Source: Methylocella sp.
GTDB lineage: Bacteria > Pseudomonadota > Alphaproteobacteria > Rhizobiales > Beijerinckiaceae
Assembly: GCA_037200525.1 (NCBI GenBank)
Contig: JBBCGG010000001.1
Span: 4,766,501-4,830,500 of the forward strand
Reading direction: 5' to 3'
DNA: 64,000 nt
The notes under the pieces are model-generated. The model was not told the origin of the DNA, made no database searches, and worked only from the letters and a program-made list of their open reading frames with translations. Below, one piece after another: positions 9,654 to 19,497 of this stretch; positions within the stretch are counted from its first letter, which is position 1; every line of letters starts with the position of its first letter. The position numbers were made by a program, and so were the translations under genes.

Positions 9654-10529
9654 GTGACTAATTCGTCTGACTACGCGCCGCCGAAGGTGTGGACCTGGGA
9701 TAAGGAAAACGGCGGGAAATTCGCTAACATCAACCGGCCGATCGCCGGGCCGACGCATGAGAAGGAGCTGCCGGTTGGTCGTCATCCGTTACAGCTCTAT
9801 TCTCTGGCGACGCCCAACGGCCAGAAAGTCACCATTCTGCTGGAGGAGTTGCTCGCCCTGGGCCATAGCGGCGCGGAGTACGACGCCTGGCTGATCAAAA
9901 TCGGCGACGGCGAGCAGTTCGGCAGCGGCTTCGTGGGCCTGAATCCGAACTCAAAGATTCCCGCGCTTCAGGATCGCAGCGGCCCAAAGCCGATCCGAGT
10001 TTTCGAGTCGGGCGCGATTCTGCTCTACCTGGCCGAGAAGTTTGGGGCTTTTTTGCCGAGCGAGGCCGGCGCGCGCGCCGAATGCCTATCATGGCTGTTT
10101 TGGCAGATGGGAAGCGCCCCTTATCTGGGCGGAGGCTTTGGCCATTTCTATGCCTACGCTCCAACAAAGATCGAATATGCGATCGATCGTTTTGCGATGG
10201 AAACGAAGCGTCTTCTCGACGTGCTCGACAAAAGGCTCGCGGACAACAAATACGTGGCGGGCGGCGAGTACACGATCGCAGACATGGCGATCTGGCCCTG
10301 GTGCGGCGGCTTGGCGAAGGGGTGGCTCTACGGCGCGGCTGAGTTTCTCTCTGTGCAGGACTACAAAAACGTCGTGCGCTGGACCGACATGATCGGCGAA
10401 CGTCCAGCGGTCAAGCGCGGGCGGATGGTCAACCGCGTGTCCGGCGAACCCTCCAGCCAATTGCTCGAGCGTCACGACGCCAGCGACTTCGAAATGAGGA
10501 CGCAAGACAAGCTGACCGCCCAGCGTTAG
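9654..10529 (+). CDS. yghU: Glutathione S-transferase / disulfide-bond oxidoreductase, YghU type
   Basis: A 291-residue protein starting at GTG 9654 with AGGAG 11 bases upstream. The N-terminal extension (YAPPKVWTWDKENGGKFANI) is typical of the YghU/nu-class GSTs. The thioredoxin-like domain (about 45-130) contains LYSLATPNGQKVTILLEELL and the glutathione-binding ESGAILLYLAEKF. An all-alpha C-terminal domain follows, with YTIADMAIWPWCGG. Nu-class enzymes reduce disulfides and organic peroxides using two glutathione molecules. It stands alone, with a TetR gene convergent downstream. Confidence 0.9.
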   Translation: MTNSSDYAPPKVWTWDKENGGKFANINRPIAGPTHEKELPVGRHPLQLYSLATPNGQKVTILLEELLALGHSGAEYDAWLIKIGDGEQFGSGFVGLNPNSKIPALQDRSGPKPIRVFESGAILLYLAEKFGAFLPSEAGARAECLSWLFWQMGSAPYLGGGFGHFYAYAPTKIEYAIDRFAMETKRLLDVLDKRLADNKYVAGGEYTIADMAIWPWCGGLAKGWLYGAAEFLSVQDYKNVVRWTDMIGERPAVKRGRMVNRVSGEPSSQLLERHDASDFEMRTQDKLTAQR

Positions 10530-10556
10530 GCTCTCTTAAGGTGGGACGGGGGAGAT

Positions 10557-11195
10557 TCAGCTGAAACGCTGAAAGAACATCTCCACCGTCCACTCCACCC
10601 GCGCCTTGATTTCCTCCGCGGTCGGTTGGGAGCGGATCCGCAGCAATAGGCCCATCAGAAAATCTCCGGCCGCGGTGAAGAACAGCATGCTGGCCGACTC
10701 GTCGGGGTCATCGATCTTCAACAATCCGAGAGCAGCCTGGGCGGCAAGCCATCGCTCCAACGCGCCTTTGCCGCGCCCGAGGCCCTGTCGGTCCAAAGCC
10801 GCGACGATTTCCTCCGAGAGCGATGTCTCGGCGATCAGCAGCCGCGTCATTAACAGCTGTCGTTCGGTCAACGCGAAACTGACCAGTCGGGATAAGACGT
10901 CGGTCAGCACATCCTGCGGCGAGCGGCCGTCCGATTCGACAGGCATGGTGTAAGGGGCGAACCAGTCGGTCAGCAGCGCGTCGAAAAGCTCTGATTTCCC
11001 CGAAAACACTTGGTAGACGGTCTTTTTCGACATGCCGGCGCAGCGCGCGACGTCGTCCATCGTCGTGGCGTGATAACCTTTGTGCAGGAACAGCTCACCC
11101 GCCGCTTCGACAAGCTTTGCTCGACGTTCGTCCTCGAGCATCTGGCGGGGTCGGCCGACGCCGGCGCATTTGGTCTGCAAATCGGTCGGTATCAA
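10557..11195 (-). CDS. TetR-family repressor of the RND operon
   Basis: A 212-residue regulator with the N-terminal HTH LFLHKGYHATTMDDVARCAG and MSKKTVYQVFSGKSELFDAL, followed by a helical ligand domain of the AcrR-like C-terminal type. The start is uncertain: TTG at 11195 leaves the usual short basic lead-in (CAGVGRPRQMLEDERRAK), whereas ATG 11132 would cut closer to the HTH. It is transcribed divergently from the RND pump genes, the usual arrangement for a local repressor released by pump substrates. Confidence 0.88.
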   Translation of the reverse strand: MIPTDLQTKCAGVGRPRQMLEDERRAKLVEAAGELFLHKGYHATTMDDVARCAGMSKKTVYQVFSGKSELFDALLTDWFAPYTMPVESDGRSPQDVLTDVLSRLVSFALTERQLLMTRLLIAETSLSEEIVAALDRQGLGRGKGALERWLAAQAALGLLKIDDPDESASMLFFTAAGDFLMGLLLRIRSQPTAEEIKARVEWTVEMFFQRFS

Positions 11196-11263
11196 GTGAG
11201 GGTCTTCCCGCAGCGCGCCGGCCAATCCGACGATGCCATAACAAAAGCATGAACGGCGAGGGA

Positions 11264-11282
11264 TTGACAAACCGTTCAGTTT
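11264..11282. promoter_or_regulatory. Candidate TetR operator over a promoter element
   Basis: In the divergent region between the TetR gene and the RND operon, TTGACA (11264-11269, a possible -35 box) overlaps an imperfect inverted repeat with AAAC at 11269-11272 and GTTT at 11279-11282. AcrR-like repressors bind such AAAC/GTTT palindromes. Assignment is by position and symmetry only. Confidence 0.45.
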
Positions 11283-11399
11283 CCAGCAATTGGGAACCGG
11301 CCGGTTTCTTAATTCTTGACGCGCCATCCAGCCATCGCGTCCATCTCAGCGAGCCTCCCGCGGCTCGTTCGCCGTGGCGAGAATAGATTGAAATATACC

Positions 11400-12611
11400 A
11401 TGAATATTCGTCGGACTTCGATGCGGCTCAGCTTCGTCGCCGCAATGGTTATGAGCCTGGGTTTGGCTGGCTGCAACGACGAGCAAAAGCAGGCCGGTCC
11501 GTCAGGGCCCTCGCCCAAGCAGTCTGTGGACGTCGTCACCTTGCATGCTCAGCCGGTGTCGTTGATCACGGATCTGCCGGGGCGCACCTCGCCTTACCGA
11601 ACGGCGGAGGTCAGGCCGCAGGTCAGCGGCGTCATTCTCAAACGGCTATTCGTCGAAGGCGACTTGGTGCAGGCCGGTCAACAGCTTTATCAGATCGACC
11701 CGGCTCCATATGAGGCCAGCCTCGCCAGCGCGCAGGCCTCGCTTTTGCACGCGCAGGCCTCGGTGAGGACGGCGCAATTGACTGTCGACCGCTACCGGCC
11801 GCTGGCCGCCGAGAAAGCGGTCAGTCGACAGGACCTCGATAATGCGATCGGGACGCTGCAGCAGTACGAAGCGGACGTCGCATCGGCTGAGGCCGCGATC
11901 AAGACCGCCGAGATCAATTTGGCCTATACGAAGGTGCTGTCGCCGATCACGGGGCGCACCAGCCGCTCCGCAGTCACGGAGGGAGCGCTCGTCACCGCCA
12001 ACCAAACCAGCACGCTGGTGACCGTGACTCAGCTCAACCCAATCTACGTGGACGCGACCCAGCCGACCACAACCATCTTGCGGCTCCGGCGGGAATTGGC
12101 CAGCGGGCAGATCAAAAGCGCGGGCGAAGGCAAGGCGCCGGTCAAACTGCTGTTGGAGGATGGCTCCAGCTATGAGCGCCCGGGTGTCTTGCAGTTCAGC
12201 GAAGTCACCGTCGATCAAGGGACCGGGGCCGTCACCGTGCGCGCGATTTTTCCGAATGACGATGACCTGCTGCTGCCCGGCATGTTTGTCCGCGCGCAAC
12301 TACAGGAAGGAATCCGGCAAAGCGGAATCCTGGCCCCGCAGCAAGGCGTGACGCACAACCAGAAAGGGGAGCCTACCGCGCTCGTCGTCGACCCTGACGG
12401 CAAGGTGCAAATCCGCGTCCTGACGACCGATCGCGCGATTGGCGATGCATGGCTGGTCACTGATGGCCTTAACGACGGCGATCGGCTGATTGTGAGGGGC
12501 GTGCAGATGGTGCGCCCAGGCACGCAGGTAAGCGCCAATGAGATAAAACTCGCAGGCGACAGCGCGGGGCTGACGCAGGTCGCCGCTGGCGCGAAGCCGC
12601 TCGCGCAGTAA
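11400..12611 (+). CDS. RND efflux periplasmic adaptor (AcrA/MexA type)
   Basis: A 403-residue lipoprotein. The signal peptide ends in a lipobox with Cys25 (MSLGLAGC). It is followed by the biotinyl-lipoyl half motif ([20 protein letters not shown]), an alpha-hairpin (residues about 100-165), a second lipoyl half ([20 protein letters not shown]) and beta-barrel and membrane-proximal domains. ATG 11400 gives a proper lipoprotein signal; a longer reading from 11316 is unlikely. The protein bridges the inner-membrane pump and the outer-membrane channel encoded directly downstream, 11 bases before the pump gene. Confidence 0.93.
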   Translation: MNIRRTSMRLSFVAAMVMSLGLAGCNDEQKQAGPSGPSPKQSVDVVTLHAQPVSLITDLPGRTSPYRTAEVRPQVSGVILKRLFVEGDLVQAGQQLYQIDPAPYEASLASAQASLLHAQASVRTAQLTVDRYRPLAAEKAVSRQDLDNAIGTLQQYEADVASAEAAIKTAEINLAYTKVLSPITGRTSRSAVTEGALVTANQTSTLVTVTQLNPIYVDATQPTTTILRLRRELASGQIKSAGEGKAPVKLLLEDGSSYERPGVLQFSEVTVDQGTGAVTVRAIFPNDDDLLLPGMFVRAQLQEGIRQSGILAPQQGVTHNQKGEPTALVVDPDGKVQIRVLTTDRAIGDAWLVTDGLNDGDRLIVRGVQMVRPGTQVSANEIKLAGDSAGLTQVAAGAKPLAQ

Positions 12612-12622
12612 GGCGCTTATTC

Positions 12623-15600
12623 ATGTCCCGTTTCTTCATCGATCACCCGGTCTTCGCTTGGGTTTTGGCCATCGTCTTGATGCTGGCCGGCGCGGTCGCG
12701 GTCGGCTCGTTGCCGGTCGCGCAGTATCCAAGCATCGCGCCGCCGGCTGTTTCGATCACCGTCACCTATCCCGGCGCGTCTGCCGAGACTGTGCAAAGCA
12801 CGGTCGTACAGGTGATCGAACAACAGCTCAGCGGCCTCGACCATCTGCTGTACTTCTCGTCTGAGAGCGACAAGGACGGCAGCATGACCATCACTCTCAG
12901 CTTCGATCAGGGCACAAATCCGGACATCGCCCAGGTGCAGGTGCAGAACAAGCTGCAGCTGGCGCAGCCGCGTTTGCCGCAAGCAGTGCAACAGCAAGGC
13001 ATTCAAGTCGCGAAGGCCACCCAAAACTTCCTGGTCGTGGTCGGCTTCGTGTCCACTGACGGGTCCATGAGTTCAGCCGACCTTGGCGACTTCATCGCCT
13101 CCTCGGTGCAAGACCCGGTCAGCCGCACCTCCGGCGTCGGCGACTATCTGCTTTTCGGCTCGCAATACGCCATGCGCGTCTGGCTCGACTCCGCGAAGCT
13201 CGACAATTTTGGCCTGACGCCGGGCGACGTCAGCACCGCCATCCAAGCGCAGAACGTCCAGGTCGCGGCCGGCGAACTTGGCGGATTGCCCGCCGCCGAG
13301 AACCAACAGCTAAACGCGACCATCATAGGGCCGTCTTATCTCCAGACGCCGCAGCAATTTGGCGAGATTCTGTTGCGTGTGGAGCCGACCGGCGCGAAAG
13401 TGCTCCTGCGCGACGTCGCGCGGATCGAGCTGGCTGCCGAAAGCTATTCTCTCGACACCAAGTACAACGGCCATCCGGCCTCCGCCCTGGCGGTGAAGCT
13501 CGCCAGCGGGGCCAACGCGCTGGATACGGTGAAGGCGGTGCACGCGACGATCGACCAGTTGCGGCCGAACTTCCCGCCGGGCGTCGAGGCGATTTACCCA
13601 TACGATACGACGCCGTTCGTGCGGCTTTCGATTGAGGGCGTCGTCGAGACGCTCTTAGTCGCCATCGTGCTTGTGTTTCTGATCATGTATTTGTTCCTGC
13701 AGAATTTGCGGGCGACGTTGATCCCGACCATCGCAGTGCCCGTCGTGTTGCTGGGAACTTGCGCCATCCTCTCGCTGGCGGGGTACTCGATCAACAGCCT
13801 CACAATGTTCGGCATGGTTCTCGCCATCGGACTGCTGGTCGACGACGCGATCGTCGTGGTCGAGAATGTCGAGCGCGTGATGGTGGAGGACGACCTCGCC
13901 CCCAAAGAAGCCACCCGCAAATCGATGGACGAGATATCCGGCGCTTTGGTCGGCATCGCGCTGGTGCTGACGGCGGTGTTCCTGCCGATGTCGCTCTTCG
14001 GGGGCTCGGCCGGCGTGATTTACCGGCAGTTCTCCATTACCATCGTCTCGTCCATGGTGCTGTCGGTGCTGGTGGCGCTGATTTTCACGCCCGCGCTGTG
14101 CGCGACGATCCTGAAACGCCCGAAGAAGGGCGGCAAACGCGGCTTCTTCGGCTGGTTCAATCGCAATTTCGATCGCGGCAATCGCAGGTATATCGGCGGC
14201 GTAAAATGGGCGATCCGACACCCTGTCTTTTCGCTGCTGGCGTTCGCCGCCATCACGGCGACGCTGGTCGTCGTGTTCCTCAGAGTTCCCAGCGGATTCC
14301 TGCCGGATGAAGACCAGGGCGTGATGTTCGCGCAGGTCGCCGCGCCGCCCGGCGCCACCAGCGTGCGCACGCAGCAAGTGCTGGACGATGTCTCGGATTA
14401 TCTGCGCACGGATGAAGCAAATGACGTTCAGGGCGTCTTCGAGGTCAATGGGTTCAGCTTCGGCGGACGCGGTCAGAACGCCGGCCTCATCTTCGTTAAG
14501 CTGAAGGACTGGAAAGATCGACCAGGCGACCAGAATAAGGTGCAGGCGATCGCCCGGCGAGCGATGGCGCGGTTTAGTCAGATCAAAGACGCGATGGTGT
14601 TCGCCTTCGCCCCGCCGGCGGTGTTGGAGCTCGGCAATGCGACCGGCTTCGACTTCGAGCTGTTGGACCGCGCCAATTTCGGTCATGACAGGCTAATGGC
14701 GGCTCGGAACGAGATGCTGGCGGCCGCCGCCAAGGATAAGCGGCTGGCGGCGGTGCGGGCGAACGGCATCAACGACGAACCGCAATATACCATCGTCATC
14801 GACCGGGAGAAGGCGAACGCGCTGAGTCTCAGCATCGCCGACATCAACACTACGCTCTCGGCGGCTTGGGGATCGGCCTTCGTCAATGACTTCGTCGATC
14901 GCGGCAGGGTGAAGCGCGTCTATATGCAGGGCGATAGCGACTCGCGCATGCTGCCTAACCAGCTCGACAGCTGGTATGTGCGCAACAGCCTCGGCCAGAT
15001 GGTCAAATTCTCGTCCTTCGCCACCGGGCGTTGGACCTATGGCTCGCCGAAGTTGGAGCGCTATAATGGCACGCCGTCGGTCGAAATTCTAGGTTCGCCG
15101 GCGCCTGGACTGAGCAGCGGCGACGCGATCGCCGCAATGAAGGAAATCGCCGGCGCGCTTCCGGCCGGATTCGGCTACTCTTGGACCGGATTGTCCTATC
15201 AGGAGGAGAAATCCGGATCGCAGACCGGACTGCTTTATACCGGATCGCTGATCGTCGTGTTCCTCTGCCTCGCCGCGCTTTACGAAAGTTGGTCGATCCC
15301 GGTGGCGGTGGTGCTGGTGGCCCCGCTTGGCGTCGTGGGGGCCGTGCTCGCCACCTATTTCCGCGGATTGAATAACGACGTGTATTTCCAGGTTGGTCTG
15401 TTAACGACCATCGGGCTGGCCGCCAAGAACGCGATCCTGATCGTCGAATTCGCCAAGGCGAATTTCGAGGCGGGGAAAGGGCTGGCGGAGGCGGCGGTGA
15501 TCGCGGCGCAGGAGCGGCTGCGGCCAATCCTGATGACGTCGATGGCTTTTATCCTCGGCGTGACGCCGCTTGCGATCTCCACTGGCGCCGGCTCTGGCGG

Positions 15601-15772
15601 CCAGAACGCGATAGGCACCGGGGTGGTTGGCGGCATGCTGTCCGCCACAATTTTTGCGATCTTCCTGGTCCCTGTGTTCTTCGTCCTCATCCTGCGCCTG
15701 TTCAAGGTGAAACGCCTGAACCATGAGGAAAATGCGCAGATGCACGAACGCCAACCGGCGGTCAGGGTATGA
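12623..15772 (+). CDS. RND efflux inner-membrane pump, HAE1 family (AcrB-like)
   Basis: A 1049-residue proton-driven multidrug transporter. The N-terminus [20 protein letters not shown] is the classical first helix. The proton-relay acids fall at D407-D408 ([18 protein letters not shown]), exactly the AcrB numbering. The partner Lys is K935 ([14 protein letters not shown]), and the C-terminal [20 protein letters not shown] is also conserved. The hydrophobe/amphiphile subfamily exports antibiotics, solvents and detergents. The gene overlaps the following channel gene by four bases (ATGA), so the tripartite pump is made from one mRNA, probably under the divergent TetR repressor. Confidence 0.95.
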   Translation: MSRFFIDHPVFAWVLAIVLMLAGAVAVGSLPVAQYPSIAPPAVSITVTYPGASAETVQSTVVQVIEQQLSGLDHLLYFSSESDKDGSMTITLSFDQGTNPDIAQVQVQNKLQLAQPRLPQAVQQQGIQVAKATQNFLVVVGFVSTDGSMSSADLGDFIASSVQDPVSRTSGVGDYLLFGSQYAMRVWLDSAKLDNFGLTPGDVSTAIQAQNVQVAAGELGGLPAAENQQLNATIIGPSYLQTPQQFGEILLRVEPTGAKVLLRDVARIELAAESYSLDTKYNGHPASALAVKLASGANALDTVKAVHATIDQLRPNFPPGVEAIYPYDTTPFVRLSIEGVVETLLVAIVLVFLIMYLFLQNLRATLIPTIAVPVVLLGTCAILSLAGYSINSLTMFGMVLAIGLLVDDAIVVVENVERVMVEDDLAPKEATRKSMDEISGALVGIALVLTAVFLPMSLFGGSAGVIYRQFSITIVSSMVLSVLVALIFTPALCATILKRPKKGGKRGFFGWFNRNFDRGNRRYIGGVKWAIRHPVFSLLAFAAITATLVVVFLRVPSGFLPDEDQGVMFAQVAAPPGATSVRTQQVLDDVSDYLRTDEANDVQGVFEVNGFSFGGRGQNAGLIFVKLKDWKDRPGDQNKVQAIARRAMARFSQIKDAMVFAFAPPAVLELGNATGFDFELLDRANFGHDRLMAARNEMLAAAAKDKRLAAVRANGINDEPQYTIVIDREKANALSLSIADINTTLSAAWGSAFVNDFVDRGRVKRVYMQGDSDSRMLPNQLDSWYVRNSLGQMVKFSSFATGRWTYGSPKLERYNGTPSVEILGSPAPGLSSGDAIAAMKEIAGALPAGFGYSWTGLSYQEEKSGSQTGLLYTGSLIVVFLCLAALYESWSIPVAVVLVAPLGVVGAVLATYFRGLNNDVYFQVGLLTTIGLAAKNAILIVEFAKANFEAGKGLAEAAVIAAQERLRPILMTSMAFILGVTPLAISTGAGSGGQNAIGTGVVGGMLSATIFAIFLVPVFFVLILRLFKVKRLNHEENAQMHERQPAVRV

Positions 15773-17292
15773 CGCGAATGAGGCGCGCCTTCACTTTCTC
15801 CGCCTGCGCCGCCGCTCTGCTCGGCGGCTGCTCGCTGGTCCCCGACTATTCGCGGCCGGATCTGCCTGTGGCGTCAAATTATCCCTCGGGCGCCGCCTAT
15901 AAGGGCGCGAAGCAGGCGGAGGACTCAGCCGACTCCATCGGCTGGCGTGAGTTCTTTGCCGATAGGAGATTGCAAACCCTGATTTATGTGGCTCTGCGCA
16001 ACAACCGCGATTTGCGGGTCGCCGTGCTGAACGTGGCGGCGGCGCAGGCGCAATTTCGGGTGCAGCGCTCCGAGTTGTTTCCGCAAATCAGCGCGAGCGC
16101 CATCGCCGAGTTGGGGTCCTTGCCGGCGAATGCGGCGATCCCGGAGAGCCCTGCTGGAATTGCATCCGGGACGCCTGGGGCGACGGCCAGCCCGGCCAGC
16201 ACCATCAATACCGGCAACCAGCACGTATCCTATCAATTTTATAATCCCGGGATTGGCTTTGCCTCTTACGAGTTGGACGTATTCGGCCGTCTACGCAGTT
16301 TGACGAGCGAGGCGTTTGAGCAATATCTCGGCTATGAGGAAACGGCGCGCAGCGCGCAGATCAGCCTGGTGGCCGAGGTCGCCAGCGGCTATCTGGCGGT
16401 GCTCGCCGACCGCGACCTGTTGAAGATCACCCAGGATACGCTAGTGAGCGAGACGGCCAGCTACGAGCTGACCAACGCGATGTTCAAACGCGGCGCGACG
16501 ACGCTGCTCAGCCTGCGGCAAGCGGAGACCGCAGTTGATACCGCCCGCACCAATCTGGCGCTTTATACGCGGCAAGAGGCGCAGGATGAGAATGCGCTGG
16601 TTCTGCTATTGGGCGAGCCGATGCCGGCGGATCTGCCGCCAGGCAAAGGCCTTAATGGGCAGGGGCTGCTGAGCGACCTGCCGGCCGGATTGCCGTCCGA
16701 CCTTTTGTTCCGCCGCCCGGACATCGTGGCTGCGGAACACGACCTCATCGCCGCCAACGCCAATATCGGCGCGGCCCGCGCCGCCTTCTTCCCCAGCATC
16801 TCGCTCACCGGAAGCGGCGGCGTCGCAGGCACTCAGCTCAGCCGATTATTCACCAAAAGCGCCCTGACCTGGAGCTTCGAACCGCAGATCACCCTACCCA
16901 TTTTCACGGGCGGCCAGAACGAGGCCAATTTGGACCTTGCCCACGTGCAGAAGAACATTCAGGTCGCTCAATACGAGAAAGCGATTCAGACGGCCTTCCG
17001 CGAAGTGTCCGACGCACTGGCCGCACGCACAACCTATGTCGACCAGGTGAAGGCGCAGCGGCAATTGGTGAATGCCGCCGCGGACAGCCTTCGTCTATCG
17101 ACGCACCGGTTCCGCGCGGGGGTGGACGACTATCTGCCGGTGCTGCAAGCGCAGGAAACGTTATATTCCGCGCAACAGACGCTGCTGGGTTTGAATCAGG
17201 CTCGGCTCGTCAATTTGGTGACATTGTACAAAGCGCTCGGCGGCTGGCATGAGCATGCCGCAGCGCCGGCGACTACGGCGCAGCCCTTGTAG
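15769..17292 (+). CDS. RND efflux outer-membrane lipoprotein channel (NodT/OprM family)
   Basis: A 507-residue TolC-like protein with lipobox Cys21 ([17 protein letters not shown]). It has two internally similar halves with long helices ([29 protein letters not shown]-type region at [20 protein letters not shown]). The [19 protein letters not shown] signature is diagnostic of the OMF/NodT family. Translationally coupled to the pump gene, it completes the tripartite efflux system. A 136-base gap follows before the convergent esterase gene. Confidence 0.94.
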   Translation: MTRMRRAFTFSACAAALLGGCSLVPDYSRPDLPVASNYPSGAAYKGAKQAEDSADSIGWREFFADRRLQTLIYVALRNNRDLRVAVLNVAAAQAQFRVQRSELFPQISASAIAELGSLPANAAIPESPAGIASGTPGATASPASTINTGNQHVSYQFYNPGIGFASYELDVFGRLRSLTSEAFEQYLGYEETARSAQISLVAEVASGYLAVLADRDLLKITQDTLVSETASYELTNAMFKRGATTLLSLRQAETAVDTARTNLALYTRQEAQDENALVLLLGEPMPADLPPGKGLNGQGLLSDLPAGLPSDLLFRRPDIVAAEHDLIAANANIGAARAAFFPSISLTGSGGVAGTQLSRLFTKSALTWSFEPQITLPIFTGGQNEANLDLAHVQKNIQVAQYEKAIQTAFREVSDALAARTTYVDQVKAQRQLVNAAADSLRLSTHRFRAGVDDYLPVLQAQETLYSAQQTLLGLNQARLVNLVTLYKALGGWHEHAAAPATTAQPL

Positions 17293-17359
17293 CCAGTTAG
17301 CCGAGACCGACAAGCAATCCATCGCGCCGGGATCATCTCGTTGGATCATCTCGCTGAGC

Positions 17360-17390
17360 AAAAAAGACGGCCGCGTTAGCGGCCGTCCTT
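17360..17390 (-). terminator. Rho-independent terminator of the minus-strand esterase gene
   Basis: A perfect 9-bp stem, GACGGCCGC at 17366-17374 and its complement at 17379-17387 with a GTTA loop. Six As at 17360-17365 become a U-run on the minus strand. It lies between two convergent genes and may also stop the RND operon. Confidence 0.85.
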
Positions 17391-17428
17391 CCATCGCCCG
17401 GATGGGTTTGCGCTTCTTGCCTTAAAGA

Positions 17429-19063
17429 TTAAAGCGAGTTCCAGAAGTCGCACTTATGATTGGCTGAGAATTGCGCGTCGGTGAAAGTAGATGAGACCGG
17501 GATGTTCTCGGAGAACCATGCAGGCTTATCTGGTTTGTTGGCGACATAGACCGGCCATGGGGCATTGCCCTGCCCGTTCGGGTTTCCCGTCCGAGCAAAG
17601 TTCGTCCAAGCCGCCACTAGCTGATTCGAGAGATTCTCCTGCTTGTTGTTGAGCTCATGCGGAGTGCCGAGCGGGCCGCCATGCCAAAGCGGGAACAGAT
17701 ATTGGATATCGCTCGTGTGGTAGGCGAGGGAAACGAACCCAGGCATTTTCGGGAAATAGAACGGAGCGGTTCGCTCATCGAATTCATAAGCATAGACCGG
17801 TATTTGAGGGGCCAGAACTTGATCGATTTTCCGCTGGGCGCATAGTCCAGGGTCGGTCCCGACAGCATCCCAAGCCAATTGGGGGCTCGCAAAAGCGTCC
17901 AAGGGGTAGCGGTTGAGGACCGCCTTGGCATTGGCCCCGAAGCTTGTATTGACGAAGTTGGTGTATTGCTCCGAAGTTGGCGGCGTGCGAGGCGGCCCGG
18001 AGAAGAACTCCGTAATGGCGAGCGTGAAGTTTTCTTCATCCTCCACATTCCCATTCATCAGGGGCACATGGTTGAAAGCGCCATTTGTAAAAGCCGTCAT
18101 CGGCTGAACCGGGATGACGACGCCATCAAGGAGCGGTCCGGTTATGAAAGCGCTTTGGGCGCTAGCCGTTCCTGCGAGCTCCTCTATCTTCGCCGCCGGC
18201 AGGCTGCGCAGACATTTGGCGGTGGCGGGATCCGAGCCGCCGCCGCAACCTGCAGCGATGGCGAAGGCCGTGCCGGCCGCCTCAGCAGTCGCCAACGTCG
18301 GCACTGTGCTGGGGCAGAAACTTTCGCAGATCGCCCGCTCGAACAGGCCCGCAGCTAGCGGCGAGACCATGTTGATGCCGGTGTCCTCCGCGCCCGCCGA
18401 TTGGCCGCCGACGGTAACGTTGTTTTTGTCGCCGCCGAACTCGCCGATATTCCGCTTCACCCATTTGAGCGCCAACTGCTGGTCGAGAATGCCGTAGTTG
18501 CCGAAGTGATGGCCTTCGGCGTCCAACGCGGGATGGGCAAGGAAGCCCATAAGGTTCAGGCGGTAGTTGATGGTGACGACAACCACATGGCCTTGCGCCG
18601 CCAGTTTGGAGCCGTCGTAGTCGCTGCTCTCGCCGTCGACATTGCCGCCGCCGTGAATCCAGAAAATCACCGGAAGCTTCTCTTTCGCCGCTGGATCGAC
18701 GTCGGGCGTGAAGACGTTCAGGTATAAACAGTCTTCGTTGTTGTTAGCTGGGCCTGCAAACACGCCGAGCGTCGTGATCTGAGCGCAAGTCGGGCCGAAG
18801 GCCGTCGCATCCAGCACTTTCGTCCAGACTGCATGCTTTTGCGACGGCTTCCAGCGCAGATTGCCGACCGGCGGCTCTGCGTAAGGAATGCCGAGGAATT
18901 CGGCGACGCCATCCTTGATGAATCCTTTGACTGGACCTTCCTGCGTTTCAACCTTGGGAGCGTTGGCTGCGTGCGCCGCCATTGGCACCAATGCCGCGCC
19001 GGCCCCTAAGGAAAGCAAAGCGCTGATGCGCATATATCGCCATAGCTCTGAAAGCTTGGACAT
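17429..19063 (-). CDS. Secreted type-B carboxylesterase, paralogue 1
   Basis: A 544-residue alpha/beta-hydrolase with a signal peptide (ALLSLGAGAALVPMAAHAAN), the family start EGPVKGFIKDGVAEFLGIPY, the oxyanion-hole HGGGN, and the nucleophile S222 in the elbow GGQSAG (where most members have GESAG). Cys pairs typical of exported COesterases are present (NNNEDCLYLNVF). The C-terminal HGGPLGTPHELN supplies a candidate catalytic His. It should hydrolyse esters in the periplasm or outside the cell. It diverges from a close paralogue at 19498 and ends at its own terminator. Confidence 0.9.
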   Translation of the reverse strand: MSKLSELWRYMRISALLSLGAGAALVPMAAHAANAPKVETQEGPVKGFIKDGVAEFLGIPYAEPPVGNLRWKPSQKHAVWTKVLDATAFGPTCAQITTLGVFAGPANNNEDCLYLNVFTPDVDPAAKEKLPVIFWIHGGGNVDGESSDYDGSKLAAQGHVVVVTINYRLNLMGFLAHPALDAEGHHFGNYGILDQQLALKWVKRNIGEFGGDKNNVTVGGQSAGAEDTGINMVSPLAAGLFERAICESFCPSTVPTLATAEAAGTAFAIAAGCGGGSDPATAKCLRSLPAAKIEELAGTASAQSAFITGPLLDGVVIPVQPMTAFTNGAFNHVPLMNGNVEDEENFTLAITEFFSGPPRTPPTSEQYTNFVNTSFGANAKAVLNRYPLDAFASPQLAWDAVGTDPGLCAQRKIDQVLAPQIPVYAYEFDERTAPFYFPKMPGFVSLAYHTSDIQYLFPLWHGGPLGTPHELNNKQENLSNQLVAAWTNFARTGNPNGQGNAPWPVYVANKPDKPAWFSENIPVSSTFTDAQFSANHKCDFWNSL

Positions 19064-19497
19064 TTCTTCCCCCTATTTTTTCATCACTTTTATTGTGACG
19101 GGGGGAACGGTAATCGAGCCCTGTTCGGTCGATCTTCCATAAAATTCCTGCGCCTGTAATAATTTAGATATTTCGTGAAATCGCTTTAGAAGGGAGCGGG
19201 TTATTTCTGAGATAAAGCCCGTGACAAAATCTATTGCCGGACGATGCAGTCATCAACTTTGCGTGATATTGGCGCTGTAGTTCATATTCCCTGCGTCACT
19301 CGGTCAATCTTGTTTTGACAGAGACGGAATGCTTTCGTCGGCGCCCAACATATCCTGGCGGCTGCCTTCAGTAGTTACGATCTCGCGGCCGGCGGGCGAT
19401 CGCTCCCCAAAGAAGAGGCGCGGCGGCGCCTCTACCGGTACGGATCTTGCGGAGTGACGAGTTCGCCGTCGCGATAATCAATCTATTTGGAGCAAAT
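19064..19497. other. Divergent promoter region of the two esterase genes
   Basis: About 430 bases without a gene between two head-to-head paralogues. Ribosome-binding sites lie close to each start (GGGGG near 19070 on the minus strand; GGAG at 19489). No clear operator symmetry was picked out by eye. Shared control of the two esterases is plausible but not shown. Confidence 0.5.

Noticed and set aside
9407-9661. An 84-residue plus-strand reading before the GST gene
   Set aside because: It mixes a resolvase fragment read out of frame with the GST leader region; no start signal.
12665-15754. Many long antisense readings under the RND pump genes (e.g. 343 residues at 13655-14686)
   Set aside because: They are shadows of high-GC coding sequence. 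Products are His/Arg/Gln-rich without domains, while the plus-strand pump gene is complete and conserved.
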